From Bacteriovoracaceae bacterium UBA6144 (GTDB taxonomy: Bacteria > Bdellovibrionota > Bacteriovoracia > Bacteriovoracales > Bacteriovoracaceae): a DNA stretch of 28,513 bases. The position numbers were made by a program, and so were the translations under genes. Positions 21,397-28,513 of the stretch are shown one piece after another. Where the stretch lies: assembly GCA_002435705.1 (NCBI GenBank), contig DIVA01000063.1, forward strand, positions 1 through 28,513. Reading direction: 5' to 3'. The first letter of the stretch is position 1; each line of letters starts with the position of its first letter. The notes under the pieces were generated by a model. It searched no databases and had not been told where the DNA came from. It saw nothing but the letters and a program-made list of their open reading frames with translations.

Positions 21397-22230
21397 TTAT
21401 TTGATGTAAACTGCGTTCTGGTCAACTTGCTGAGACTTTTTGATCGGACTAGCCTTCCTAGAAACCGGTGCATTCACGTCATCAAAAAGCGCGATGCGCT
21501 CGAAGAAATAACGATCCTCGACCACTGTCTTGGCTCTCCAAAGAGTACGACCTTCGTCTTCTAGGCGCAGGCGCCCTAATTGATACCCAATGTACTTCGG
21601 TGTGGTGACGACGATCTTCGTTTCATCTTGAATGCTCCAGTCGACACCAGTTTGAAATTTCACATACTGGCTGACGTTATCGGCGTTGAGTCCGATGCTG
21701 TTGCCAGAAATCTTTTTGAACGAGATCGTCAGCTTCTCAGCCTTCAGGGCCTGGATGATAAAGCCCACATCATTGAGATAGAGCCGACAGGTCTGACTCA
21801 TGCCATCTGAGTACCAGTCCGTGATATCGATGGAACTCATGTATTCCGTGATGAGTCCCGTAAGTTCAATTTCTACGAAAACATCTTTTTTGAGACTCAG
21901 ACCCGCGCTTAGGATTGGGTTCCCCGAAAGAAGAAACCCCAAACTCCCTTGGAAATTATACTTGTAGATGCGATTATATTCCGAGCGGTCAGTGTAGCGA
22001 GGGAGACGATCGTTATTAAAACAATCGTTGGCAGGAGCGACAAAAGAGACAGCGGCGGGACGTCCACCGATCAGTGTACCAGTGCTGGCATTTTCAAGGG
22101 GATTTTGAAATCCAATGTAACCAAAATCTTTTACCAGACCATCAATGGCTTTATTGGGGTCTTGTACTTCACCATTACAACCTGTGAGCAACGCTAGCAT
22201 GAGAGGGGTAAATAGACTCAACTTCTTCAT
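21397..22230 (-). CDS. Lipoprotein of unknown function
   Basis: The 277-residue product has a lipoprotein signal peptide with an LLTGC lipobox, the acylated Cys at residue 18. The mature protein has many beta-like strands (for example FVEIELTGLITEYM and TKIVVTTPKYIGYQLG) and two further cysteines (C70 and one near 147) that could pair. Its C-terminal tail is basic and low in hydrophobicity (SRKASPIKKSQQ). I recognise no domain. The ATG is supported by AAGGA nine bases upstream. It appears monocistronic: a terminator follows directly and 283 non-coding bases precede it. Expected at the outer or inner membrane facing the periplasm. Confidence 0.75.
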   Translation of the reverse strand: MKKLSLFTPLMLALLTGCNGEVQDPNKAIDGLVKDFGYIGFQNPLENASTGTLIGGRPAAVSFVAPANDCFNNDRLPRYTDRSEYNRIYKYNFQGSLGFLLSGNPILSAGLSLKKDVFVEIELTGLITEYMSSIDITDWYSDGMSQTCRLYLNDVGFIIQALKAEKLTISFKKISGNSIGLNADNVSQYVKFQTGVDWSIQDETKIVVTTPKYIGYQLGRLRLEDEGRTLWRAKTVVEDRYFFERIALFDDVNAPVSRKASPIKKSQQVDQNAVYIK

Positions 22231-22402
22231 GGGATACTTCCTTTACAACCAATAGTTCCAGCGTGAGCATAAATATTCCGCGTACGTCCTACAGCCGCTG
22301 GGATAAAGGTGAGTTTAAGCGCAGAGACTGAGGTTCACCAAACATGCAAGGGCCAAGCAAGCAAAGTTGATTAATTCTCTTGAGTTAGTTGTGAGAGAAA
22401 AC

Positions 22403-22419
22403 TTGGCCCAAAAATTGTA
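22403..22419 (+). promoter_or_regulatory. Weak sigma-54-like element in the 22231-22513 gap
   Basis: TTGGCCCAAAAATTGTA has GG ten bases before GT, close to the -24/-12 layout and to the element at 27596-27611, which also ends TTGTA. It points at the lipoprotein gene starting at 22514. The -12 GC is not kept, so confidence is low. Apart from this and a palindrome at 22503-22516, I see nothing definite in this 283-base gap. Confidence 0.22.
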
Positions 22420-22502
22420 AGAAAAAAATATTTGCCCCGAATTCCTGTCACCTCTCCTCTAAGCCTAAGGATTTTAATGCTGACAATATTCTTGGTGGGT
22501 GC

Positions 22503-22516
22503 CATAGTTAACTATG
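22503..22516. repeat. Perfect palindrome covering a start codon
   Basis: CATAGTTAACTATG is a perfect 14-base palindrome whose last three bases are the ATG of the following lipoprotein gene. No Shine-Dalgarno is visible immediately upstream. It could be an operator or affect start-codon access; chance is possible. Confidence 0.35.
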
Positions 22517-23494
22517 CTTAAACTCACCCTACTTACTCTTTTTTTATTTTCTTCTTGTGCCACACAGCCTCCCTTGGTTAAACCACTAACCAAGAAATCT
22601 CTAGTGAAAGTAAAAAAACCTCGCAGGGTTTCTGCTAATCCCAAAGACCTCATCACTCACTTCTACGAAGACTATTTCACCAACCCAAAAGAGACAGAGG
22701 CTCCACTCTCAAAGGCCCTGGCGAATCTCAACCAAGAAACTGACCAGCTATGCCAACAGAAGGCGCAAGGTGAGGTTTGTGGGTGGAATGCAAACGGTGA
22801 TCCCTACCTCGATGCTCAAGACTTTAGCGATAAGCTCAACCTCAAAACCAGCCAGTTGAAAGTTGAAACCTTACGCGGCTCCCGTGTGAAGGCCCGCTTT
22901 AACATCTTTCCGGATCTCGCCCACAAGAATCAGTACCAACGCGAGATCACTTACCGTGTGATCAAAGAAAATGGTCATTGGGTCATCGATGACATCTTCT
23001 ACCCCAACAACCGCAGCGCACGAAAATCCATGCTTGAGACACAAAGAAGCTTGCAGGACAAAAGCTTTAGTCTGCCCAAGATCCTCGCGTTCTCAAAATC
23101 CGAAAAACTCAAGACCAATATCAAGTCGATTAAAAAAGATGTCTCGTTTAATAGCTATAAAGTAGCTGGAAAAAATTTGAACCTCAGTCTCAAAGCATTC
23201 CCGGGGCCCGAGCGCTTCAACCAGCTCTCTCTGAGTTGTGATCACTGTGGGATTAGTGAGATCAGCCTCGATCAAACGCTTCTGTGCCAATCAAGTTTCA
23301 AGGGACTCTACCGCAAAGTGGTTTCAACCAAGAACAACGACGAACTCAGCACACTCTTCAAGCAGGCGCGCTTTGAAGAGGGCATAAAAATCTCGCTACC
23401 GGAGGCGGGGCATGAAATGCGGATTGAGACCAGTCCCTTGAAATGCGATGGACTTGGTGGCCAGCAGATACGAATTGATATTTTTATCAATTAA
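22514..23494 (+). CDS. Lipoprotein with DUF3828-like domain
   Basis: The 326-residue product has a lipoprotein leader with the lipobox LFSSC (Cys15). After a basic linker, residues ~45-165 resemble DUF3828. There is a FYEDYF helix, a D-x-x-x-x-x-QDF segment preceded by NGDPYLDAQ, strands carrying VETLRGSRVKARFNIF, and a terminal NGHWVIDDIFY. This small cystatin/NTF2-like fold is common in secreted bacterial proteins. The C-terminal half (~200-326) is unassigned and carries a CDHC pair and two further cysteines that may form disulfides. No ribosome site is clear; the ATG is inside a palindrome. Convergent with the zincin-like gene, nine bases away, with an AT-rich hairpin across the stop codon. 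Confidence 0.72.
   Translation: MLKLTLLTLFLFSSCATQPPLVKPLTKKSLVKVKKPRRVSANPKDLITHFYEDYFTNPKETEAPLSKALANLNQETDQLCQQKAQGEVCGWNANGDPYLDAQDFSDKLNLKTSQLKVETLRGSRVKARFNIFPDLAHKNQYQREITYRVIKENGHWVIDDIFYPNNRSARKSMLETQRSLQDKSFSLPKILAFSKSEKLKTNIKSIKKDVSFNSYKVAGKNLNLSLKAFPGPERFNQLSLSCDHCGISEISLDQTLLCQSSFKGLYRKVVSTKNNDELSTLFKQARFEEGIKISLPEAGHEMRIETSPLKCDGLGGQQIRIDIFIN
23473..23492. other. AT-rich hairpin across a stop codon
   Basis: AATTGATA and TATCAATT form a perfect eight-pair stem with a TTTT loop, overlapping the last codons of the lipoprotein gene between two convergent genes. No T-run follows on either strand, so it is at best a weak bidirectional termination or decay structure. Confidence 0.35.
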
Positions 23495-23503
23495 CAAGAT
23501 CAA

Positions 23504-24721
23504 TTAGTCACAGGGTGTCTCATAGATCTCATCGAGCTGCAGCTTAAAGGCCCTCTTCTCTTTCATGCTTGCCTGACTCTGCCGCAGATATTCTCTTTGC
23601 TCACTCATGAAGACTTGAAAATCATCAAAACGATTTTGTGCCAAGTACCCACAAATCTCTCGACTCAGTATAGGTAAATCATGGGACCCAGGAGTCTGAG
23701 GCTTTTTTTCAAACAGACTCTCCGCCAGTGCGGGCACACTCCCCTGATACTCAAGCAAAGTCACAAGCGCCTGTTGAAAGAGATCAGGCCACTGCCGCAC
23801 GCGCTCTTCGTAGTAGATCACGGCCTCAGCCCCCACTTCTAAAAATTTCACAATGGCCGTGAAGCCACGAAAATCCGTGGTGTGTTGATCTACAACACTC
23901 TGGCTCATTCTCTCAGATTCCTCTTCAGAGGGATGGAAAGCCGCGGCTTCTAAGAGAATCGGCCCCAAGTGATAGATCGCTCCCGCCGCTACAAAATACG
24001 GATGGCCCATCCCAAGCTGTGGGTTTTTTGCAAAGTAGCTTCCGGCAAAATGAGAGTAGGTGCTGCGCATTTTAGCCCGCAGATCCGAGAGTTCTCTTCC
24101 CTGCATCTTCAGCATAAAATAGGCATTCACTTCAGCAAACGCCTCCGCTTGGTGGACCAGATGAGCATCCTCGTGCTCGAAGGTTTGGGGAAAATACTTT
24201 TCATCCAGACAGTGAGAAAGCTCATGATAGAGCGAGAAGAGCTGCAGGTCCTCAAACCCCATCTGCGCGGAGTAGTCGTGCACCTCACGATGAGGGTGAA
24301 TGTTTTTATCATTGAGGGCCAGGAGGCGCTCGTTTTCTAGTTCCTGACTCGAATTGCGACTAGCAGGAAAAACAGCACAAAGTTTATAGCGGACCGGATA
24401 CTGACTCCTTAAAACTGGCAAAGCAAAAGCTCCCTCTTTAAGCACCGTCAGGTATGGCTCAAGTTGTGAGGCTTCAATCTCAGTGAGGCTGAGTCCCACG
24501 CGCTCTTGCACATAGCTTTGAATGATCCGGTAGCGCGCTTCTTTTTTCTTCTCTCCCAGCGCTTTTGCTCGAGCAAAGCGCCACTGAATGTCGTCTTTAT
24601 CAAACACCACAATCGGCCAGCTCTTCTTATGACCAAATTTCTTTTGTGATGAATCGACTAAGTCATGGGCTTGCGCGAGAGAGGAAAGAGTCAAAAGAGA
24701 GAAGAGTATGAGTAATTTCAC
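23504..24721 (-). CDS. Exported zincin-like metallopeptidase (HExxH)
   Basis: The 405-residue protein has a signal peptide (KLLILFSLLTLSSLAQA). It starts at a GTG at 24721 with GAGGTG just upstream; an upstream ATG at 24754 would add a histidine-rich stretch that spoils the leader. The active-site-like motif HELSH (H166, E167, H170) is in YHELSHCLDEKYF. About 25 residues on, AEAFAEVNAYF provides glutamates (193, 197) positioned like the third zinc ligand of gluzincins. The rest is mostly helical. I cannot name a MEROPS family. It is followed by the convergent lipoprotein gene and preceded by a terminator-bearing gap, so it is probably transcribed alone. It would act outside the cytoplasm. Confidence 0.72.
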   Translation of the reverse strand: MKLLILFSLLTLSSLAQAHDLVDSSQKKFGHKKSWPIVVFDKDDIQWRFARAKALGEKKKEARYRIIQSYVQERVGLSLTEIEASQLEPYLTVLKEGAFALPVLRSQYPVRYKLCAVFPASRNSSQELENERLLALNDKNIHPHREVHDYSAQMGFEDLQLFSLYHELSHCLDEKYFPQTFEHEDAHLVHQAEAFAEVNAYFMLKMQGRELSDLRAKMRSTYSHFAGSYFAKNPQLGMGHPYFVAAGAIYHLGPILLEAAAFHPSEEESERMSQSVVDQHTTDFRGFTAIVKFLEVGAEAVIYYEERVRQWPDLFQQALVTLLEYQGSVPALAESLFEKKPQTPGSHDLPILSREICGYLAQNRFDDFQVFMSEQREYLRQSQASMKEKRAFKLQLDEIYETPCD

Positions 24722-24787
24722 GGGCACCTCACTGTGTGGGTGGAATGGTGCCATGAATCTAGTGTGAGATTGATTTTTTGAAAAATA

Positions 24788-24816
24788 TTCACGACCGTGG
24801 TTTTCACGGCCGTGAA
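24788..24816 (-). terminator. Rho-independent terminator of the exported-protein operon
   Basis: TTCACGACCGTG and CACGGCCGTGAA pair over twelve positions with one mismatch around a five-base loop. On the minus strand the stem is followed by TATTTTTC. It lies 39 bases beyond the stop of the last gene of the minus-strand operon (24855-27559). Confidence 0.78.
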
Positions 24817-24854
24817 CAAGGAATGCTGATCATAAAGAAGCCACTATCCTGAGG

Positions 24855-25505
24855 TTAGAGCAAGTCTGGATGTTGCAACGTGACCTCACCCCCCAGTTGA
24901 ACCGCTAGGCCCAGATCGATTGTTGCATCAACATATTTTTTGCCTTCAATTTCTTGAACCCCGCTGATTTGGTAATTAAACTTCAAGGGCAGAACATCAC
25001 CTTCAAGCAGCATCGGCTTAATCGTTCGAAGTCCTCTAGAATTCAGAGTGAGAGAGCAGGGAATCAAATCATTGGCCTGGGCCGTATTGGGAGAGCAGGA
25101 GTGATGAGCAATGAATGTGGTTAGACTCTGATTAAACTCCACGCGTCCATTGAACATTGGAACGACGGCGAAGCGGGCCTGAGGTTTAAGTTTGCGAATT
25201 TGCTCCTGAGCTGCGAGAAGATTTGCATCATCAAACTGTGCTTTCAAGATCGCATTCAAGAGACCTTTCTTTTGGCAGTTGCGACCAAAACGATTGCAGT
25301 CATTAGTATATTCGATGAAACTGAAACTCCCCGCTCCTAATTCCGCCGCATGTCCGACAGAGGAAGGGGCAAAATAGAAGTGATTAGGATCAGCATGGTC
25401 AGGCCAGATGATCACTTTACTTCCGATTCCGGCAGCATTTTGATTCAGCACAGGAAGCGCAAAAGCTGAATTGAGAGTGAGTAGTAATAATAAAAATGTT
25501 TTCAT
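24855..25505 (-). CDS. Exported protein, short paralog of the 322-residue operon protein
   Basis: The 216-residue product has a signal peptide ending at AFA, so the mature protein begins LPVLNQNAAG. The next 35 residues match the first gene of the operon: LPVL versus LPIL, PDHADP versus PDHEDP, and HFYFAPSS versus QVYFFPNR. After that the two share only general beta-rich layout, and this one ends about 100 residues earlier. Four cysteines (~69, 76, and two near 136-149) could form disulfides. AAAGGA precedes the ATG, whose bases overlap the stop of the lipoprotein gene (ATGA). Function unknown. The operon context suggests a multi-part envelope or surface structure. Confidence 0.78.
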   Translation of the reverse strand: MKTFLLLLLTLNSAFALPVLNQNAAGIGSKVIIWPDHADPNHFYFAPSSVGHAAELGAGSFSFIEYTNDCNRFGRNCQKKGLLNAILKAQFDDANLLAAQEQIRKLKPQARFAVVPMFNGRVEFNQSLTTFIAHHSCSPNTAQANDLIPCSLTLNSRGLRTIKPMLLEGDVLPLKFNYQISGVQEIEGKKYVDATIDLGLAVQLGGEVTLQHPDLL

Positions 25506-25804
25506 TTAATATCCTTTTTTGTGATCTTGCACATTTCATTGCATTCGAGTTCATACTTGCTATCCAGATAATCAATCGCTCTATCAAACTGATCGGGAGC
25601 ATGACGGTAGATCACTGCCATGAGATCCATCGGTTTCATGAGTTCATTTTTCTCCATCTCTTTTTCAAGGGCTTTCATTTGCCGAGAAGTGAGAGGATTT
25701 GCGACTTGTGTCGCGCCCCCTGCTCCCCCTGTTGTCGTACTCTCACATCCCACCATAAGAAGTGTCATGAGGAGAAGAAAACTTAAAAAATAATTAGAAC
25801 TCAT
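25502..25804 (-). CDS. Small lipoprotein of the exported-protein operon
   Basis: The 100-residue product has a lipoprotein leader with the lipobox LMVGC (Cys20), a Thr/Gly/Ala-rich flexible linker (about 21-35), then a charged helical domain with two further cysteines near the C terminus (CNEMC). I recognise no family. The ATG overlaps the end of the upstream gene by 11 bases, with GGTGAT before it. Its stop overlaps the next start by four bases, so it is firmly within the operon. It probably anchors or assists the other exported products at a membrane. Confidence 0.78.
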   Translation of the reverse strand: MSSNYFLSFLLLMTLLMVGCESTTTGGAGGATQVANPLTSRQMKALEKEMEKNELMKPMDLMAVIYRHAPDQFDRAIDYLDSKYELECNEMCKITKKDIK

Positions 25805-26579
25805 AAATCACCAAACTGCTTTGAGGTTTCATCTCAACCTGACGGTAATTCTCTTTCATCTTTTTAACTTTAATCGCAAACTTCCCCGCCTTCCCCTTGA
25901 CTCTCCAGAGCTGAGACAGTTCTTTGAAATCATTTGCTCCTCGAGCATCCACCGTTGTACAGGTCTGAGAAAAATCATTGAGTAATGTTTCCCAAACGAG
26001 CTTCTCTTTCGTCATGACAGCCTCAACATCTTTTTCAAACGCTTTGAGTCTTCTAAAAAGCCAAGGAATTCCCTCATTTGTGCTTCCACCAAAGAGACAG
26101 TGGGTGTTATAAACTTCCTCATCTTTTAGAGACCTCTTGTAGTGACCAACCACCAACTTGAGACCATTGGAGACAGAGAGAAACTTTCTAACGTTTGCTA
26201 ATTCAGTATCAGGAATTTTTTGATAATTTGCCTTCAGCTCCCAACCATCCATCTGCTCAGAATAGCGGAGTGCTTGAGCTGGAAGATTGGGAATATCCAT
26301 CTTCGCTTCCACGTAACTGAGTTTATAAAGATAGATATCTCTACCAGGGTAAGCGGCTTGCGCCTCCTCAACTTTGGCCTGTGTCTCCTGCGAGTTGAAC
26401 ACAACCTGTGTGTTAAGAAAGTGATTCGCTCCCCCTCTCTCCTGCATGAGCTGGTGAGAGGCTGTCAGGACTGGGTAAACCCAGACCTGATCATTAAACA
26501 CATCTACGTTTTCAATGGCAGAGGCATTTTGGTTAATGAAAGCGTATAAAAAAACAAAACTTAAGCTTAAAAATTTCAT
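25794..26579 (-). CDS. Exported protein of unknown function, second gene of operon
   Basis: The 261-residue product starts at an ATG eight bases after AGGGAG and has a signal peptide (KFLSLSFVFLYAFINQNASA). Upstream in-frame codons to 26615 overlap nothing useful and would precede the leader. Near the mature N terminus, VWVYPVLTASHQ recalls the LPILTASKDS of the upstream gene product, and a later KLSYVEAKMDIPN strand suits a beta-rich fold. This may make it a remote third member of the same family. Two cysteines (about 171 and 213) could pair. It lies 11 bases after the first gene and overlaps the lipoprotein gene. Function unknown. Confidence 0.75.
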   Translation of the reverse strand: MKFLSLSFVFLYAFINQNASAIENVDVFNDQVWVYPVLTASHQLMQERGGANHFLNTQVVFNSQETQAKVEEAQAAYPGRDIYLYKLSYVEAKMDIPNLPAQALRYSEQMDGWELKANYQKIPDTELANVRKFLSVSNGLKLVVGHYKRSLKDEEVYNTHCLFGGSTNEGIPWLFRRLKAFEKDVEAVMTKEKLVWETLLNDFSQTCTTVDARGANDFKELSQLWRVKGKAGKFAIKVKKMKENYRQVEMKPQSSLVIYEF

Positions 26580-26590
26580 GTGATAACTCC

Positions 26591-27559
26591 CTATTGAACG
26601 TTTACGATGAGCCATGGGAAGCGCTTGATGTCATCAAGGCCTAGCGAGACACAGTAATCACGATCAATGATCTCGCGGTGCTTGAGTTCAAACGTGGAAG
26701 TACGGTCTTCCTCATTGCGTCCATAGGCCACACCAAACCGGCCGGAAGTTGATACGCGTCTGTTTTCTAATTGCGGCTTAAAAAATCTTTCAGTCATGCG
26801 ATCAACAAGGGCCATGATGTAATCGTACTGCTTTGCGGTTCCACCATTGATCTCAATTTTGATATCTTCAGTTTCTATGAGCTTTTCAATTTCTGTGCGA
26901 ATGTTCCATTTCCACCACCAGCGACCACCACTGGCCTGGGCGACAAAGTGAGAATAAATCTTGTTATAGTTCAAGCTGATTTTTGCGTGAAAAATGGGTG
27001 ACACCCCTTTAACCGTATAACAATACTCCATTTCAGATGCCATCCCCGCACCGAGGATTTGCATCGCCATTATTTTTCCACCCACGGGTGTGAGAGATGC
27101 CGAAAGCCCAATGCTATCTTCCGCTCGCCCTGAGTAAGGAGGTAGATCAATCTCATGAAAGATTTCTCTAAACACGCGCTCCCCTTCTTCGTTTTGAGCA
27201 AAACGAATAAATGATTTCTGCACCGGCAGCACACTCACTCTATTTTTTTGCTGTAAACTTGCATCGATGGCCTGCTGCAATTCTTTACTTTTATGCAGAT
27301 TAAAAATTCCAGTCATGAAGCCACCCACTGCATCTGTCATAGGAGCAGTCCAGTAACTAAGAGCAAAACGAGGTGTTCCGTCTTCACGCAACTCAAGTGC
27401 TCCGCGATTGGGGAAGAAGTAAACTTGTTTGGGATCTTCGTGATCAGGCACTAAGGTGGCCAAACGACCTGCGCTATCCTTAGAAGCGGTGAGAATTGGT
27501 AAGGCGAAAGCGGGAACAGTTAAAAGACAAAGGCCCAGGGCCCCAAAAATCTGCTTCAT
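26591..27559 (-). CDS. Exported protein of unknown function, first gene of operon
   Basis: The 322-residue product starts at an ATG four bases after GGAGG. An upstream in-frame ATG at 27715 is discounted because it would run through the promoter region. The signal peptide ends at AFA, giving a mature N terminus LPILTASKDS. A PDHEDPKQVYFFPNR segment (~38-52) is shared with the fourth gene. Two regions resemble each other in composition rather than sequence: a beta-rich N half, and a C half with a GGRWWWKWNI aromatic cluster and a helical EIEKLIETEDIKIEING segment. One cysteine pair is possible (~182 and 309). No family recognised. Probably transcribed from the sigma-54-like element at 27596-27611. 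Confidence 0.8.
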   Translation of the reverse strand: MKQIFGALGLCLLTVPAFALPILTASKDSAGRLATLVPDHEDPKQVYFFPNRGALELREDGTPRFALSYWTAPMTDAVGGFMTGIFNLHKSKELQQAIDASLQQKNRVSVLPVQKSFIRFAQNEEGERVFREIFHEIDLPPYSGRAEDSIGLSASLTPVGGKIMAMQILGAGMASEMEYCYTVKGVSPIFHAKISLNYNKIYSHFVAQASGGRWWWKWNIRTEIEKLIETEDIKIEINGGTAKQYDYIMALVDRMTERFFKPQLENRRVSTSGRFGVAYGRNEEDRTSTFELKHREIIDRDYCVSLGLDDIKRFPWLIVNVQ

Positions 27560-27595
27560 AAAACCTCCGTTGTGAGCAGTGATGTGAATGCCTAT

Positions 27596-27611
27596 TACAA
27601 GCCTGATGCCA
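27596..27611 (-). promoter_or_regulatory. Candidate sigma-54-like promoter of the exported-protein operon
   Basis: On the minus strand this reads TGGCATCAGGCTTGTA. Its first 14 bases are identical to the element at 1864-1877 on the plus strand. GG and the -12 G are spaced correctly, but the -12 dinucleotide is GT rather than GC. Transcription would begin near 27586, leaving about 27 bases before the ATG at 27559. A sigma-54 activator gene lies just beyond, on the other strand. Confidence 0.42.
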
Positions 27612-27678
27612 TAACGCCCACATGTAATATCAGCAAGATAAGTAGTATTGCCAAGAGAGACACTGCGCGCTATATTCA

Positions 27679-27706
27679 CGATTCGAAAAACTGCTCTTTC
27701 GAATCG
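27679..27706. promoter_or_regulatory. Ten-base perfect inverted repeat before the response-regulator gene
   Basis: CGATTCGAAA and TTTCGAATCG are exact reverse complements with an eight-base spacer. The repeat ends ten bases before the ATG at 27717 and lies about 70 bases upstream of the sigma-54-like element of the divergent operon. It may be the regulator's binding site (an enhancer-type dyad), an autoregulatory operator, or an mRNA hairpin next to the ribosome site. Confidence 0.5.
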
Positions 27707-27716
27707 GGAAAACATT

Positions 27717-28513
27717 ATGCGTATTATTCTTATTGAAGATGATCAAATCACAGTCAGCCTCATCAAGCATGCGCTTGGCCCTCAGCACTACTTAGTGAAT
27801 GCCACCAACAGGTCCATGGCAGAAAAATTAATCGATGAGCAACGCTGGGATCTAGCACTGATCGATTTAAATTTAGAAAGTGCACTCGATGGCATGGGGT
27901 TAATTAAACAGTTTAAAGCTAAAAATATATTCTCGGTCATCATCAGTGCTCATGAAGACGACAATATTATTGAAGAATGCTATCAAAACGGCTGCGATGA
28001 TTATTATGCTAAAGGCGAAGTGGTCAACTCTATCAGCGAAATTCTGAAGCAAGTTAAACTCACAAGAAAGCCTGGCTTACCTGATTACATCTTTGATTCC
28101 CGTTATCTTACGACCGACTTGGAAACCAAGAAGCAAACGAATAATCTGCTTCAGGCCATCGAATCAAATACACCTGCACTGGTGATGGGAGAAACAGGGA
28201 CGGGAAAGTCTGAATTAGTAAAAGTCATTCACGAGCATTCACAGCTCGAAGGTGAATTCGTCGAACTTAACTGTGCCAGCCTCCCCAAGGACCTTATCGA
28301 GAGTGAGCTCTTTGGTTTTGAAAAAGGCGCTTTCACTGGTGCAGATAAAACGCGTATGGGGAAAATTGGGTTAGCTCATAATGGAATCCTCTTCCTAGAT
28401 GAGATTGGCTGCTTGTCACTTGAGACACAAGCAAAACTACTCAAGGTTCTAGAAGAAAAGAAGTTTTACCCTATTGGTAGTCTTGAGAGTAAATCATCAA
28501 ATTTTAGACTTGT
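27717..28513 (+). CDS. Sigma-54-dependent response regulator, NtrC family (3' end missing)
   Basis: The visible 265 residues form a receiver domain followed by an AAA+ sigma-54-activating domain that runs off the window. The receiver has the acidic pair D8-D9, the phosphoacceptor D50 in LALIDLN, S78 and K99. The AAA+ part has Walker A GETGTGKS (158-165), the sigma-54 contact loop GAFTGA (204-209) and Walker B ILFLDEI (224-230). All are intact, so it should activate sigma-54 polymerase when phosphorylated by a sensor kinase, which is not in view. The usual C-terminal Fis-type DNA-binding domain lies beyond the edge. A perfect inverted repeat lies directly upstream, and it is divergent from the exported-protein operon that has a sigma-54-like promoter. 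The start is an ATG with GGGAA upstream. Confidence 0.93.
   Translation, partial: MRIILIEDDQITVSLIKHALGPQHYLVNATNRSMAEKLIDEQRWDLALIDLNLESALDGMGLIKQFKAKNIFSVIISAHEDDNIIEECYQNGCDDYYAKGEVVNSISEILKQVKLTRKPGLPDYIFDSRYLTTDLETKKQTNNLLQAIESNTPALVMGETGTGKSELVKVIHEHSQLEGEFVELNCASLPKDLIESELFGFEKGAFTGADKTRMGKIGLAHNGILFLDEIGCLSLETQAKLLKVLEEKKFYPIGSLESKSSNFRL

Noticed and set aside
26591..27715. Extended N terminus of the first exported-protein gene to 27715
   Set aside because: The internal ATG at 27559 has GGAGG and a signal peptide; the extension crosses the promoter and inverted-repeat region.
1..28513. Mobile elements, CRISPR arrays, tRNA or rRNA genes
   Set aside because: No transposase, integrase, spaced repeats or conserved RNA segments were recognised anywhere in the window.

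Overview
The window is a dense stretch of a Gram-negative chromosome. About 95% is coding, gaps are short, and several convergent gene pairs overlap at their 3' ends. Many products carry signal peptides or lipoboxes, and several look like secreted hydrolases. There is a sigma-54 activator of the NtrC type, and composition is moderate (roughly 45-50% GC by eye). Together these traits suggest Bdellovibrionota or a related deltaproteobacterial-type lineage. That placement is an inference from style; no phylogenetic marker gene is present. I see no rRNA, tRNA, CRISPR array, insertion sequence or phage gene.

Positions 1-4.2 kb hold the end of an acyl-CoA thioesterase gene, then two divergent genes for exported phospholipase D (HKD) proteins. 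The second HKD gene is followed directly by a family-2 glycosyltransferase gene. From 8.5 back to 4.2 kb on the minus strand lies an apparent operon: a membrane VTT (TVP38/DedA-like) domain fused to a flavin disulfide reductase, a sterol-desaturase-type di-iron hydroxylase, an ArsS-like radical SAM protein, and a CxxC carboxymuconolactone-decarboxylase-family protein. ArsS, the CMD-like protein and the glycosyltransferase are the recognisable core of an arsenosugar-type cluster. The methyltransferase ArsM is not in view. A MarR-type regulator is divergent from this operon, with a palindrome between them.

Positions 9-18.6 kb are mixed. They include a secreted transglutaminase-elicitor-like protein, an exported MsrB, a small outer-membrane-like protein and an exported HExxH protein. 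An operon follows with a DUF3047-like protein, a CDP-alcohol phosphatidyltransferase and a CNT nucleoside transporter. Then come a nu-class-like glutathione transferase with a 57-residue DUF6435-like gene, an Old Yellow Enzyme, and a secreted papain-like protease co-transcribed with a small DUF333-like exported protein. Redox and electrophile defence (MsrB, GST, OYE, disulfide reductase) recurs.

Positions 18.8-24.8 kb carry a three-gene operon (orphan membrane-associated protein, S4-like protein, cupin-like protein), a lipoprotein closed by a clear terminator, a DUF3828-like lipoprotein and a second exported zincin-like protein. Positions 24.8-27.6 kb hold a four-gene operon of exported proteins of unknown function, two of them paralogous, ending at a strong terminator. 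It is divergent from a truncated sigma-54-dependent response regulator at the right edge. A 14-base sequence resembling a sigma-54 -24/-12 promoter is identical upstream of this operon and upstream of the HKD-glycosyltransferase operon 25.7 kb away. This may place both under sigma-54 control.
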